From Desulfosarcina ovata subsp. ovata (lineage in GTDB: Bacteria; Desulfobacterota; Desulfobacteria; Desulfobacterales; Desulfosarcinaceae): a stretch of 64,000 bases of DNA. Shown here piece by piece: positions 35,997-44,727 of the stretch (the stretch's first letter is position 1; every line of letters starts with the position of its first letter). The DNA is taken from positions 2,170,001-2,234,000 of the forward strand of contig NZ_AP021879.1 of the NCBI RefSeq assembly GCF_009689005.1, given 5' to 3'. The notes beneath the pieces are model-generated. The model ran no database searches, was not told the origin of the DNA, and saw only the letters and a program-made list of their open reading frames with translations. The translations under genes and the position numbers were made by a program.

Positions 35997-36375
35997 TCAT
36001 AGATTTAGGTTCCAAAACCAAGTGTTATTTGCATCAATATCGCACTTTTCGGCATCAAAATGAGCATTATAGGGATCGACTATTTCTTTCAACTCGAAGC
36101 CATCCTTGGTAGGACGAACACGTCGGCCAACTGAAAGAGCTTGCATTTTCCTTTTTACATCAGCCAAAAAGACTTTTTCACCAACTGCAATGGACTGCGT
36201 CCACTTACTGTCATGTCAACGATCTTCCCCAAAAACCCCCTACGCTTTTTCCGCTGGTTGAATTCTTGCCCAACTCGACCGGCAATGAGCTGCATCGACT
36301 TGGGTATAATCCCCTGGGATTTATCGTCATAAACCAGCAAATGGATTGGATGTCACTACATAATTCAGAATGACC
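35997..36375 (-). pseudogene. Remnant of a Y1 (REP-associated/IS200-like) transposase
   Basis: Read on the minus strand in more than one frame it shows VVTSNP, then HLLVYDD, QLIAGRVGQEFNQRKKRRG and, after a frameshift, YNAHFDAEKCDID and NNTWFW near the end. These match the order of conserved pieces in REP-associated tyrosine transposases (HIHLLV, QLIAGRTGQEYNQRK, RKGAFWEDRYH, a C-terminal YNAHF...NTYFW). At least two frameshifts and a missing N-terminus make it inactive. REP-like palindromes occur elsewhere in the window. Confidence 0.65.
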
Positions 36376-36447
36376 AGACCGTATCGTTTTTTCGCCTCAA
36401 AAAGCCACTGCAACCAACATTATCAAAGAGCGATTCTGAATTTCAGA

Positions 36448-37377
36448 TTATTTTGGACAGCAGTGATCTACGATTAAAACTATATCAGTACCTTCGAAAC
36501 TATCTTCTTGATTTATTAAAAAGCCACTCACCACCATTTCTACTGAATCTGTTGTTACTGAATCCTGTACTATTTGCCTATCAAACTTAACCATGAGATC
36601 CAAAACGCCATTATTGTTATAGTCTCCTACCTCTGAGGGCCTTAGTTCAACCGGGATTGAGATATCTTCAATATTTAAAAATATGGTATTAGTATCGATA
36701 TCATTCACATCATAACTGGCCGGTAACTCAATATAACAAGTAATATATCGACCTTTGCTTTTTAAATTAATAGTATCTGGGTGTACATCTATAATAGCAG
36801 AAATTACCGATAAAGGTTCGATGGCTCTAACAAAGTTTGAATCTAAAATGTGGTGATACTCTCTGTTTATACCGACAGCTACTTGGACTTTATTTCCGTC
36901 GCAAGTAGCTTCTCTCCATCCCGTGATGCTATCGTATATTAACCAAGTATAATTATCGCTATATCCTATACAAACGCTGCCTGGAGGCCTTTCTGAGCAA
37001 TCTCCTGAGTACGATGGTTGTTCAAAATAGTTTGTCATGCAAGCTGCTTCATCAACATAGTAGGCAGCAATAGAGTTTGAATCTAAAATATGGTGATACT
37101 CTCTGTTTATACCGACAGCTACCTGGACTATATTTCCGTCGCAAGTAGCTTCTCTCCATCCCGTGATGCTATCGTATATTAACCAAGTATAATTATCGCT
37201 ATATCCTATACAAACGCTACCTGGAGGCCTTTCTGTGCAATCTCCTGAGTACGATGGTTGTTCAAAATAGTTTGTCATGCAGTCCTGGGAAGCAAAAGAT
37301 ACCAGAGGCACAAAAAAGGAAAACAATATTCCAACCATTAAAACTGGATTGCGAAATCGCCGTCTATCTTTTTTCAT
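36448..37377 (-). CDS. Secreted protein with two 80-residue repeats, unknown function
   Basis: 309 aa. Signal peptide (KKDRRRFRNP, then LMVGILFSFFVPLVSFAS). Two nearly identical repeats follow, each starting CMTNYFEQPSYSGDC and containing GSVCIGYSDNYTWLIYDS and GWREATCDGN; four conserved cysteines per unit suggest disulfides. The C-terminal 110 residues begin DVHPDTINLKSKG, a segment common at the start of surface-exposed beta domains of extracellular bacterial proteins. AT-rich and isolated between mobile debris and an IS, so probably acquired. No enzymatic motif. Confidence 0.65.
   Translation of the reverse strand: MKKDRRRFRNPVLMVGILFSFFVPLVSFASQDCMTNYFEQPSYSGDCTERPPGSVCIGYSDNYTWLIYDSITGWREATCDGNIVQVAVGINREYHHILDSNSIAAYYVDEAACMTNYFEQPSYSGDCSERPPGSVCIGYSDNYTWLIYDSITGWREATCDGNKVQVAVGINREYHHILDSNFVRAIEPLSVISAIIDVHPDTINLKSKGRYITCYIELPASYDVNDIDTNTIFLNIEDISIPVELRPSEVGDYNNNGVLDLMVKFDRQIVQDSVTTDSVEMVVSGFLINQEDSFEGTDIVLIVDHCCPK
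36835..37281 (-). repeat. 240-bp-period direct repeat inside the secreted protein gene
   Basis: Two copies of about 207 bp (36835-37041 and 37075-37281) are almost identical at DNA level, pointing to a recent internal duplication. The period is 240 bp, an exact multiple of three, so the frame is kept. Confidence 0.85.
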
Positions 37378-37867
37378 TATTCCCCCCTATAATTAAATTT
37401 TAATGAGAAATTTATTTAATATGAGCCAATTTCAAAATGTTCAATCGGGGGAAAGATCAAGACGGAGGGAATGCGGCCAACCGCAGACATACATAAGGTA
37501 TTTCAAGGATTGGCCACATTACCCCAACACAGAAATTGAGTCCGAGGAAACGTTTTGAAATCTGCTCGTTAGTGTTACCCACGTATACCAACAAAATAAA
37601 GCCAAATAGTAGAAATTAAATTTCAGGTTAGAATCAAATTAGAGCTATATCAGAAATCGTAATAGACGACTGATTTGCAGTCTAATAACCCAATTTAACC
37701 TGATTAGACGACTAATTTGTCAAATAAAAATTTAGCATTTCGTAAGACAATGAAACAAGGTGAACAAACGTTCACTATGGATCGTTTTTAAATATGGAAC
37801 TTTTACGGTGGTGCTGATGGAACGATGGTGGTTTTGAATATCTTCAATTCTTTACTGTGTCAATAAG
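37378..37867. other. AT-rich intergenic region with paired 15-bp repeats
   Basis: No ORF. TAGACGACTGATTTG at 37663-37677 recurs as TAGACGACTAATTTG at 37705-37719, 42 bp apart (about four helical turns). A possible degenerate dispersed repeat lies at 37445-37510. It separates the secreted protein gene from the IS. Confidence 0.4.
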
Positions 37868-39378
37868 CTCGAGTTTTCGAAAAATAGTGCGGGACATTAT
37901 TCTCAATATGTGCGATAATATTTCTGGAGGTGTATAACATGCTGAAATAGAAGGGATAATAAGGATGAAGATTCCGTGCGCTAAGCCGCTCGCATTCCTT
38001 GTCACCGGGCTGTCCTTTTTGAAACCAGGGCTAACCAACATTCAATTTGATAACATGATACTGGTCGCAACGGCCTTGGTATTGGGTTCTGGATTCAACC
38101 TGAGCCGCATTAGTCGAATGTGGTTGGAAGAAAAGGCGGTTAGCACGCTTTCTTATTTTTTATCCGATGCAAAATTTTACATCCCCGAGTTGCAATTGCT
38201 TTATGCCAAACGCATCCAGCAAATGTACACCCTTCAACCAGGTTATTTTCTGATCGACGACACAATGAAACACCATACCAAATTCTGCAAATGGATTCAC
38301 GGTGTGTTTGTTTTATTCGATCATGCCTTTGGAACGAACATGAAGGCAACCTGCCTTGTTTTTGTGTATTACAGTGATGGAAACCTTATCAAATTTCCAA
38401 TCAATTTCAGAATGTTTCACAAAGAAACGGGGACGATGCCTTGGCAAAGAGGGAAAGCCCATCCATACAAAACCAAGTATGCGCTTGCCGTCGAGATACT
38501 GGAGTGGGCATTGGAAGTCGGTTTCCCCCCTTCCATGGTGTTAGCGGATTCCTGGTTTTGCACAGGGCCGTTTATCAAAGAACTTAAACGCCTTGAGCTC
38601 AGTTATATTATCGAACTCAAACCCAATTACACGGTCAGGGTCCCATGCCAGCCCCCTAAGCTCACCCCCAAAGGGCGATTGTCAAAAAATCAATATTACA
38701 CGCGGTCCCTGCCCGAGGTTTATAAATCCATTTCTTACGTTGAAAAATACGGCTTTACAGCAGACCCGGCAACTGGTAAAGCTCAAAAAGTTCTTTATCA
38801 CACGAAGACTAAGACGCTTCGTTTAAATTCTATAACTGGCAAGCATTGTGTTGTTGAAAGTGTTGATCCCACCACTCAAACCACGAAATATTTACTTACC
38901 GATCAACTCACTTGGGAAGCCGGTAAAATTCTCATCACTTACAGCCATAGATGGGTAATTGAAGAGTTTTTCAGGAATGCGAAGCAGCTAACCGATATGG
39001 AGGGAGCCACTATCAGGAGTGAGCAAGGCGTATCAATAACGATATGCCTGGTGTCCTGGATTGACTCCCTCCTCCATTTTGAAAACTACAAGCAAAGCAC
39101 TGCTGGAAAACTGTCAAAGGGATCATTAACGATCCCCTCAATTATACGTCAATCCCAATACGAAAATTTCAAGGCAGTATTTGAGAGACTGAAGGCGGAC
39201 GAAGATTTTTATCGCAAGTGGTTAGAAGTGGAAGAGAAAAATATCTTCAGGTTCCGCAAACCGAGAAAAGAAGTGGAGTTGCTCGAACGGAACCAGAATC
39301 TCAATCCCCAAGAGGCTGCATAGCAATGAAAGTGCCATAATCACAATTTGTCAAAGAACTATTTTTCGAAAACTCGAG
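37868..39378 (+). mobile_element. Complete insertion sequence (1511 bp)
   Basis: Perfect 21-bp terminal inverted repeats, beginning CTCGAGTTTTCGAAAA at 37868 and mirrored to 39378. They are flanked by a 6-bp target duplication AATAAG (37862-37867 and 39379-39384). One transposase gene fills the interior. The exact ends and duplication show a recent, probably intact insertion. The family was not assigned; it belongs to the broad IS4-like DDE group. Confidence 0.92.
37965..39323 (+). CDS. IS4-superfamily DDE transposase
   Basis: 452 aa, full length with no frameshift. The catalytic residues are placed in YFLIDDTMK (first Asp), VLADSWFCTG (second Asp) and RWVIEEFFRNAKQ (Glu, the YREK-like region), as in IS4-related transposases. 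The C-terminus is Lys/Arg/Glu-rich. The ATG at 37965 has AAGG directly upstream. A minimal ORF, ATG-CTG-AAA-TAG at 37939, with a better GGAGG site, precedes it and may couple or damp translation. Confidence 0.9.
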   Translation: MKIPCAKPLAFLVTGLSFLKPGLTNIQFDNMILVATALVLGSGFNLSRISRMWLEEKAVSTLSYFLSDAKFYIPELQLLYAKRIQQMYTLQPGYFLIDDTMKHHTKFCKWIHGVFVLFDHAFGTNMKATCLVFVYYSDGNLIKFPINFRMFHKETGTMPWQRGKAHPYKTKYALAVEILEWALEVGFPPSMVLADSWFCTGPFIKELKRLELSYIIELKPNYTVRVPCQPPKLTPKGRLSKNQYYTRSLPEVYKSISYVEKYGFTADPATGKAQKVLYHTKTKTLRLNSITGKHCVVESVDPTTQTTKYLLTDQLTWEAGKILITYSHRWVIEEFFRNAKQLTDMEGATIRSEQGVSITICLVSWIDSLLHFENYKQSTAGKLSKGSLTIPSIIRQSQYENFKAVFERLKADEDFYRKWLEVEEKNIFRFRKPRKEVELLERNQNLNPQEAA

Positions 39379-39452
39379 AATAAGGTCTTTCAGAATTAAA
39401 GATTTTTAGCGAGACCGTTAGGTGGGATATGGCTCACAGAACCGTTATATCT

Positions 39453-39495
39453 GGATGCCGGATCAAGTCCGGCATGACGAGTCAGGTACTTTTTG
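39453..39495 (+). repeat. Dispersed palindromic repeat, copy 1
   Basis: Contains ATGCCGGATCAAGTCCGGCA, a GC-rich near-palindrome, followed by TGACGAGTCAGGTACTTTTT. The same block recurs at 40065. It flanks, with copy 2, the orphan antitoxin and MITE copy 2. Confidence 0.75.
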
Positions 39496-39600
39496 GGAAA
39501 CGTTTCCGATGCGGGACCGTTTTCTGAGATTACAGATCCCACCGCAGACTGGGGGTAGATTGCTTTTTACGAATTCAATGTGAAACGGCGGGTTCGAATA

Positions 39601-39831
39601 CTATACGGTAGCGGATTTATTTAATCTTTCAGCGAGCCAAATTTTAATAATCGTTTGCCGTGGAACACCAAGACGCTTGGCTTCTTTATCTAATGACTGA
39701 ATCATCCAAAGCGGAAAATCGACATTAACCCGTTTTAGCTCCTGGTTCGGCCGTCTTGCCTTTGAGAGATCCAGATGTTCTATGATACTTTTCCCCTCAT
39801 CAAATTTCTTGTCTAATTCTTTAGCTTTCAT
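39601..39831 (-). CDS. Orphan CopG/BrnA-like ribbon-helix-helix antitoxin
   Basis: 76 aa. The C-terminal half reads VNVDFPLWMIQSLDKEAK then RLGVPRQTIIKIWLAERL, a typical ribbon-helix-helix antitoxin domain; the N-terminal half (KELDKKFDEGKSIIEHL) would be the toxin-binding part. The ATG at 39831 follows AGAGGAG. The toxin gene that normally lies upstream is missing: only a MITE end and repeat DNA are found there. Confidence 0.7.
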   Translation of the reverse strand: MKAKELDKKFDEGKSIIEHLDLSKARRPNQELKRVNVDFPLWMIQSLDKEAKRLGVPRQTIIKIWLAERLNKSATV

Positions 39832-39850
39832 AAAGTTCAATCTCCTCTGA

Positions 39851-40005
39851 TAGGGCAATCGCAATTGGAACCGAATATGGAAAATCGTTGTCGCAGGCAT
39901 GGCCAGCTCTTACGGCGAAAGCAGTAAAATAGTAATGATACGAAATATTGCAGGATGGGTCCATGGCCGCGAAAAATAGAAATCGATCCAAATGCGATTG
40001 CCCTG
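39851..40005. mobile_element. MITE copy 2 (155 bp, no target duplication)
   Basis: Ends TAGGGCAATCGCAATTGG (39851) and, on the other strand, CAGGGCAATCGCATTTGG (from 40005). The interior carries the REP-like arms TCGCAGGCATGGCCAGC and GGGTCCATGGCCGCGA, as in copy 1. The flanks (TCTCCTCTGA and AAACTGGTGG) do not match, suggesting a later deletion on one side. It abuts the ribosome site of the orphan antitoxin gene. Confidence 0.8.
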
Positions 40006-40240
40006 AAACTGGTGGTGAATTCGAATGTATCGATTGTTCGTCCAAGAACAGACAAGATTGTACGGGATGCCGGATCAAGTCCGGCATGACGAGCCAGGTA
40101 TTTTTTACGAATCCGTCAAGCTTGGCACTTGCCTATCACCCGCTTTACGCATATGAAAAAAACAGATCGTGCCCATCTATAAATGACCAATTGGCCTATT
40201 TCTGGACCGACAATAGATCACCATAATAAAGGCGATATTA
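40006..40240. other. Spacer with dispersed repeat copy 2 (40065-40106)
   Basis: The block with ATGCCGGATCAAGTCCGGCA and a following T-rich stretch (GGTATTTTTT) repeats that at 39453. The rest is non-coding and AT-rich up to the start of the chimeric ORF. Confidence 0.6.
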
Positions 40241-41239
40241 ATGGCAATCATCCTCAGGACCCCATCCAGATTGACCGGCGCTAGCAAGCCAGCCCACCTT
40301 GCCGTTTTCATTGTTATGGCCGCGTTGATGTTTGGGTTAGCCATCCCCCTTGCAAGGCCGGCGCTGGCACAAGATCCCCAGCCACCCGAAGGAAGATCTC
40401 TTCGCGCCAACATTCTCTACCTCAATTCCTATCACGACGGGTATGCCTGGTCCGATGAAATCCTGGAGGGGCTGCGCGCGGGACTCAGCACCTACTCCGC
40501 CGTCGAGCTGCAGGTGGAGTATATGGACCTCAAACGCTACCCCAGGGCCCATATCGCCCCGCTGCTGGTGGATCTGTACACGCGCAAATTCGAGGACCGA
40601 AAATTCGACGTGGTGGTCGTGTCGGACAATTTCGCGTTCGAATTCTGGGGCAAGTATGGCGATCGCCTCTTTCCCGGGGTGCCCATGGTCTTCTGCGGCG
40701 TAAACGATGTCACCCGCGTGTCCCTCGAAGGCCGCCACATGACGGGAATCATCGAAAACTTTGATGTCGAAGCCACCTTGAACGTGGCGCTGAAACTAAA
40801 CCCCAAAAAAAATCGTCTGGTGATCATCGGCAATGCCTCAATCACGGGTCGGTCCATCATGAACCAGGTGCTGTCGGTCAGGGACCGTTTTGCGGACCGG
40901 TTGACATTTGTTCCCTGCACGCTGTCTAGTCTGAAGGAGCTTGACGCCCTGATGGCCAAGGCGTCGGACAACACCCTGTTCTATTTCATTCCCTTTTATA
41001 CCCAACTGGAAGGACGCTTTTACTCGGCCACGGAGCTACTTGAAATCGTCCATCGCAGCACGTCCGCGCCGATTTACACCAACTGGGGGTTTCTGCTCGG
41101 CCACGGCGCCGTGGTCGGACTGTCCGGCATGGAGGGCCAGATTCTGAAAAAGACCGTGTGGCCGTTCATGCTTTACGGTGCCGTTGTCGGTATCGTGGCC
41201 ATGCTGATGAGTTTTGTCTTTTTTCCCGGCTTGTACTAA
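40241..41239 (+). CDS. Chimeric ORF: periplasmic sensor-type binding domain fused to a lactate-permease tail
   Basis: 332 aa. A signal peptide (cleavage after about residue 43, ARPALA) is followed by an ABC-substrate-binding-like domain as found in the periplasmic part of many histidine kinases (ILYLNSYHDGYAWSDEI, VVVSDNFAFEFW, VPMVFCGVND, PIYTNWGFLLGHG). At about residue 290 it passes into VVGLSGMEGQILKKT plus one hydrophobic helix and ends, which resembles the C-terminus of LctP-type lactate permeases. A permease gene would be expected here, 78 bp before the lactate dehydrogenase. I infer a deletion that joined two genes at GHG(A/I)VVG-like sequence. Function of the product is doubtful. Confidence 0.6.
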   Translation: MAIILRTPSRLTGASKPAHLAVFIVMAALMFGLAIPLARPALAQDPQPPEGRSLRANILYLNSYHDGYAWSDEILEGLRAGLSTYSAVELQVEYMDLKRYPRAHIAPLLVDLYTRKFEDRKFDVVVVSDNFAFEFWGKYGDRLFPGVPMVFCGVNDVTRVSLEGRHMTGIIENFDVEATLNVALKLNPKKNRLVIIGNASITGRSIMNQVLSVRDRFADRLTFVPCTLSSLKELDALMAKASDNTLFYFIPFYTQLEGRFYSATELLEIVHRSTSAPIYTNWGFLLGHGAVVGLSGMEGQILKKTVWPFMLYGAVVGIVAMLMSFVFFPGLY

Positions 41240-41317
41240 CATTTAAGAACCAATCGACCGGCGGCGGGGTGACGCCCACAGGCCGCCCCCGGCCGGCCAA
41301 CCATAGGAGAGACCTGC

Positions 41318-42700
41318 ATGTTCAGTAATGCGCTGATCAAGGAATTTAAGGCCATCGTCGGTAAGCAAAACGTGCTGCAAAAAGAAGCCGACCGCCAGGC
41401 CTATGCCTATGATGCCGCCGTCCTCGACCCCGTGGTGCCCGCCATGGCCGTATGCCCGACGACCAGCGAGGAGCTGGGCAAGGTGGTCCGCCTGTGCAAC
41501 GAAAACGGCATCCCCCTGACCCCACGCGGCTCCGGGACGAACCTGTCCGGCGGAACGATCCCCGAGAAAAAGGGAATTGTGCTGCTCACCAACGCCCTGA
41601 ACAAGATCATCGAAATCAATGCGCAGGATCTTTACGCCGTCATCCAGCCCGGAGTGGTGACGGCCCAGTTTGCCGCCGAGGTGGCCCGGCACGGGCTCTT
41701 TTACCCACCGGACCCCGGATCGATGGCAGTATCCACGCTGGGCGGCAACGTGGCCGAAAACGCCGGTGGATTGCGCGGCCTGAAATACGGGGTGACCAAG
41801 GATTACGTGATGGGCGTCGACTTCTTCGACGTGACCGGCGAGCTGGTCAAGTCCGGTTCGCGCACGGTCAAATGCGTCACCGGCCTGAACCTGTCCGCCC
41901 TGCAGGTGGCCAGCGAAGGTATCCTGGGGGTGTTCAACGAGATTGTGCTCAAACTGGTTCCCCCGCCGGCGGCCAACAAGGCCATGATGGCGGTCTTCGA
42001 CGACATCGACAAGGCCTCGGAAACCGTGGCCGCCATCATCGCGGCGCACATCGTGCCCTGTACCCTGGAGATCCTGGACAACAGCACCATCAAATATGTG
42101 GAAGATTACACCCGGGCCGGCATGCCCGTGACTGCCCAGGCGATCCTGCTGATCGAGGTGGACGGCCACCCGGCCCAGGTGGCCGAGGAAGCCGAGAAAG
42201 TCGTCAGCATCTGCAAAACAGCCGGCGCCGTGGACGTTCAGGCCGCCCGGGACGAGGCCGAGCGCAACAAACTGTGGGAGGCGCGCCGCGCGGCCCTGCC
42301 CGCCCTGGCCCGGGCCCGACCCACCACCGTGCTCGAGGACGCCACCGTGCCGCGATCCCAGATTCCGGCCATGATCCGCGCCATCAACGAAATCGCCAAG
42401 AAACACCGGCTCGAGGTGGGCACCTTCGGTCATGCCGGCGACGGCAACCTGCACCCCACGATCCTCTGCGACAAGCGCGACACCAGGGAGTTCGAGCGCG
42501 TCGAACAGGCGGTGGACGAGATTTTCGATGTGGCCCTGTCTCTCAAGGGCACCCTTTCGGGGGAGCACGGCATCGGGCTGGCCAAGGCCAAGTGGCTGGA
42601 AAAAGAGACCTCGGCGGCGACCATCGCCTATGCCAGGGCACTCAAAACGGCCGTGGACCCCAAAGGAATCCTGAACCCCGGCAAGATCATTGGAGGGTGA
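41318..42700 (+). CDS. glcD: FAD-linked lactate/glycolate dehydrogenase (GlcD/Dld-II type)
   Basis: 460 aa, full length. PCMH-type FAD domain with PRGSGTNLSGG (about residues 69-79) and STLGGNVAENAGG; C-terminal cap with VGTFGHAGDGNLHP (about residue 370) and the SGEHGIG motif. It oxidises D-lactate or another 2-hydroxyacid and passes electrons to the Fe-S partner encoded next (4-bp gap). GGAGAG precedes the ATG. In Desulfovibrio the same gene order forms the lactate-oxidation operon. Confidence 0.9.
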   Translation: MFSNALIKEFKAIVGKQNVLQKEADRQAYAYDAAVLDPVVPAMAVCPTTSEELGKVVRLCNENGIPLTPRGSGTNLSGGTIPEKKGIVLLTNALNKIIEINAQDLYAVIQPGVVTAQFAAEVARHGLFYPPDPGSMAVSTLGGNVAENAGGLRGLKYGVTKDYVMGVDFFDVTGELVKSGSRTVKCVTGLNLSALQVASEGILGVFNEIVLKLVPPPAANKAMMAVFDDIDKASETVAAIIAAHIVPCTLEILDNSTIKYVEDYTRAGMPVTAQAILLIEVDGHPAQVAEEAEKVVSICKTAGAVDVQAARDEAERNKLWEARRAALPALARARPTTVLEDATVPRSQIPAMIRAINEIAKKHRLEVGTFGHAGDGNLHPTILCDKRDTREFERVEQAVDEIFDVALSLKGTLSGEHGIGLAKAKWLEKETSAATIAYARALKTAVDPKGILNPGKIIGG

Positions 42701-42704
42701 CGAT

Positions 42705-43997
42705 ATGATTGACCTCCACAAACTCGCGGCAATGCTGCAGGAGCTCGACGACCAGATGGTCACCTGCATGAAGTGCGGCATGTGTCAGGCGGTCTGTCCG
42801 GTGTTCCGGGAAACCTTGCGCGAAGCGGACGTGACCCGCGGCAAGATTGCGCTGCTCGAAAACCTGGCCCATGAGATGGTCGCCGACGCACACGGCGTGC
42901 AGGAGAAGCTCAACAAGTGCCTGCTGTGCGGCTCCTGCCAGGCCAACTGCCCCTCCGGGGTAACGGTCATCGATATTTTCATCAAGGCCAGGATCATCGT
43001 CAACTCCTACCTGGGATTGCCGGCGGCCAAGAAGGTCATTTTCAAGGGAATGCTCACCCGGCCCCGGCTGTTCAACGCCCTGGTGGCCATGGGTGAGAAA
43101 TTCCAGGGACTTTTCTCCCGCCCGGCGGACGAACTGCTGGGATCGTCCTGCTCCAAGGTCATGTCGCCCCTGATCGGGGACCGCCATTTTCTGCCTCTGG
43201 CCGAGAAGCCGTTGCGCATGCGGGTGCCCGAATTGAACACGCCCGCCGGCCGGTCCGGGTTAAAGGTGGCGTTTTTCCCGGGCTGCGTCATCGACAAAAT
43301 GCTGCCGCGCATCGGTGAAGCCGTGCTCAAGGTGCTCGATTATCACGGGGTCGGCGTCTACCTGCCGCCGGCCCAGGCCTGTTGCGGCATCCCCGCGGTC
43401 TCGTCCGGCGACAGTGAATCCTTTGAAAAACTGGTGCGGCTGAATGCCAGGGCCTTTGCCCGGGGCGAGTTCGACTACCTGGTCACCGCCTGCGCCACCT
43501 GCACGGCCACCATCAAGGAGATCTGGCCCAAGTTCATGGATGCGTATCCGCCGGGCGTACAGACCATGGTGCGCAAACTGGCCGACAAAACAATGGATAT
43601 CAACCAGTTCCTGGTGGATCGGGTCGGCGTCCGGAGCCAGCCGGCACCCACGGGCGGAAGGCGCGTGACCTATCACGACCCCTGCCACCTGAAAAAATCC
43701 CTGGGGGTATCGGCCCAGCCCCGAACGCTGCTCCAGGCCAATCCGGCGTTCAACTTCGTGGAGATGAACGAGGCCGATCAATGCTGCGGCAACGGCGGGA
43801 CCTTCAATCTTCAGCACTACGCGGTCTCAAAAAAAATCGGTGACCGCAAGCGGGGCAACATCCTTGCCAGCAAGGCCGAGGTGGTCGCCACCGGGTGTCC
43901 TGCCTGCATGATGCAGATGACCGACATGCTCTCGCAGCATGGGGACCGTGTTCAGGTTTGCCATCCGGTGGAGATTTATGCTCAGGCGTTGAAGTAA
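42705..43997 (+). CDS. Fe-S subunit of lactate/glycolate oxidase (GlcF/LldE-like)
   Basis: 430 aa. Two 4Fe-4S motifs, CMKCGMCQAVCP (about residue 22) and CLLCGSCQANCP (about residue 72), precede two CCG domains (FFPGC...CCGIP and HDPCHLKK...CCGNGG). Partner of GlcD, carrying electrons toward the membrane. The ATG at 42705 has GGAGG eight bases upstream and starts only four bases after glcD. A broken copy of the middle and end of this gene lies at 34436. Confidence 0.9.
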   Translation: MIDLHKLAAMLQELDDQMVTCMKCGMCQAVCPVFRETLREADVTRGKIALLENLAHEMVADAHGVQEKLNKCLLCGSCQANCPSGVTVIDIFIKARIIVNSYLGLPAAKKVIFKGMLTRPRLFNALVAMGEKFQGLFSRPADELLGSSCSKVMSPLIGDRHFLPLAEKPLRMRVPELNTPAGRSGLKVAFFPGCVIDKMLPRIGEAVLKVLDYHGVGVYLPPAQACCGIPAVSSGDSESFEKLVRLNARAFARGEFDYLVTACATCTATIKEIWPKFMDAYPPGVQTMVRKLADKTMDINQFLVDRVGVRSQPAPTGGRRVTYHDPCHLKKSLGVSAQPRTLLQANPAFNFVEMNEADQCCGNGGTFNLQHYAVSKKIGDRKRGNILASKAEVVATGCPACMMQMTDMLSQHGDRVQVCHPVEIYAQALK

Positions 43998-44003
43998 TTA
44001 TCT

Positions 44004-44072
44004 TTCGCGGGCATGGCCCGCTCTTACAGCCGCCATCGGATTTGGCGTGTAGGAGCTGGCCACGCCTGCGAC
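44004..44072. repeat. Inverted pair of REP-like palindromes
   Basis: TCGCGGGCATGGCCCGCTC (from 44005) and, in opposite orientation, GTAGGAGCTGGCCACGCC (44049 on), 20 bases apart. The same core appears inside MITE copies 1 and 2. The pair sits between the Fe-S subunit gene and the LutC-like gene, within the operon, and can form a strong mRNA hairpin that may tune expression. Confidence 0.75.
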
Positions 44073-44097
44073 CCTGCCAAATGAATGGAGGTGGCCG

Positions 44098-44727
44098 ATG
44101 AAACCAGACCCGGCGGTGGTCGAAACCTTTATCCAGAAGGCGGAAGCGGTATCCGCCAAGGTCGTGCGCGTGGCCTCACCGGAGGCCGCATTCGCCTATG
44201 CAGTGGATGTGTGCGCGACCAAGGAGGCCTGCCAGCTGCTGGTTTCCGGCTGCGAGGCACCGTTGTCGGCAACGGCCGAGGCGCTTTGCGAGACCAAGCA
44301 GGAGAAAATCATGGCCGCACCCAATCTTCCCGAGGTGGAATTCGGAGCCCTGGAAAAATTGTGCCGGGAGAAGTCGATTGGTCTGATCAAAGATGATCTG
44401 CGCAGCCATCTGGCCGGCATCGACATCGGCTTTACCCGGGCCGATTACGCCATTGCCGAGACCGGCACCCTGGTGATCAACTCCAAAAGTGAGGCCCTGC
44501 GCCTGGCCACCATGGTCAGCGAGATCCACATCGCATTGCTTCCCGTATCCCGCCTGCGGGCAACCGCATTCGACCTGACGGAAGAACTTAAGCAGTGGAT
44601 GAGCGATCCGGCCGACTACACGGCGATGATCACCGGTGCCAGCCGCACGGCAGACATCGAACGCGTACTGGCCCTGGGGGTTCACGGCCCCCTCGAACTT
44701 CACATCCTGCTCTGGGAGGAGTGCTGA
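44098..44727 (+). CDS. lutC: LutC/LldG-like LUD-domain protein
   Basis: 209 aa. LUD (lactate utilisation) domain with IGLIKDDLRSHLAGIDIGFT, the conserved YAIAETGTLVI and a C-terminal GASRTADIERVLALGVHGP. Small subunit of the LldEFG/LutABC lactate dehydrogenase complex. GGAGGTGGCC precedes the ATG. Its TGA shares one base with the ATG of the following fused subunit. Confidence 0.9.
   Translation: MKPDPAVVETFIQKAEAVSAKVVRVASPEAAFAYAVDVCATKEACQLLVSGCEAPLSATAEALCETKQEKIMAAPNLPEVEFGALEKLCREKSIGLIKDDLRSHLAGIDIGFTRADYAIAETGTLVINSKSEALRLATMVSEIHIALLPVSRLRATAFDLTEELKQWMSDPADYTAMITGASRTADIERVLALGVHGPLELHILLWEEC

Noticed and set aside
36141..36332. 63-aa + frame in the transposase relic
   Set aside because: Antisense to the recognisable Y1-transposase pieces; no ribosome site.
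39821..40087. 88-aa minus frame beginning MPDLIRHP
   Set aside because: It is translated repeat DNA (the palindromic repeat at 40065 and MITE copy 2), a common artefact.
41243..42781. 512-aa open frame antisense to glcD
   Set aside because: High-GC shadow frame with no ribosome site and a His/Gly/Asp-rich composition typical of the reverse frame of a real gene; GlcD on the + strand is full length with motifs.
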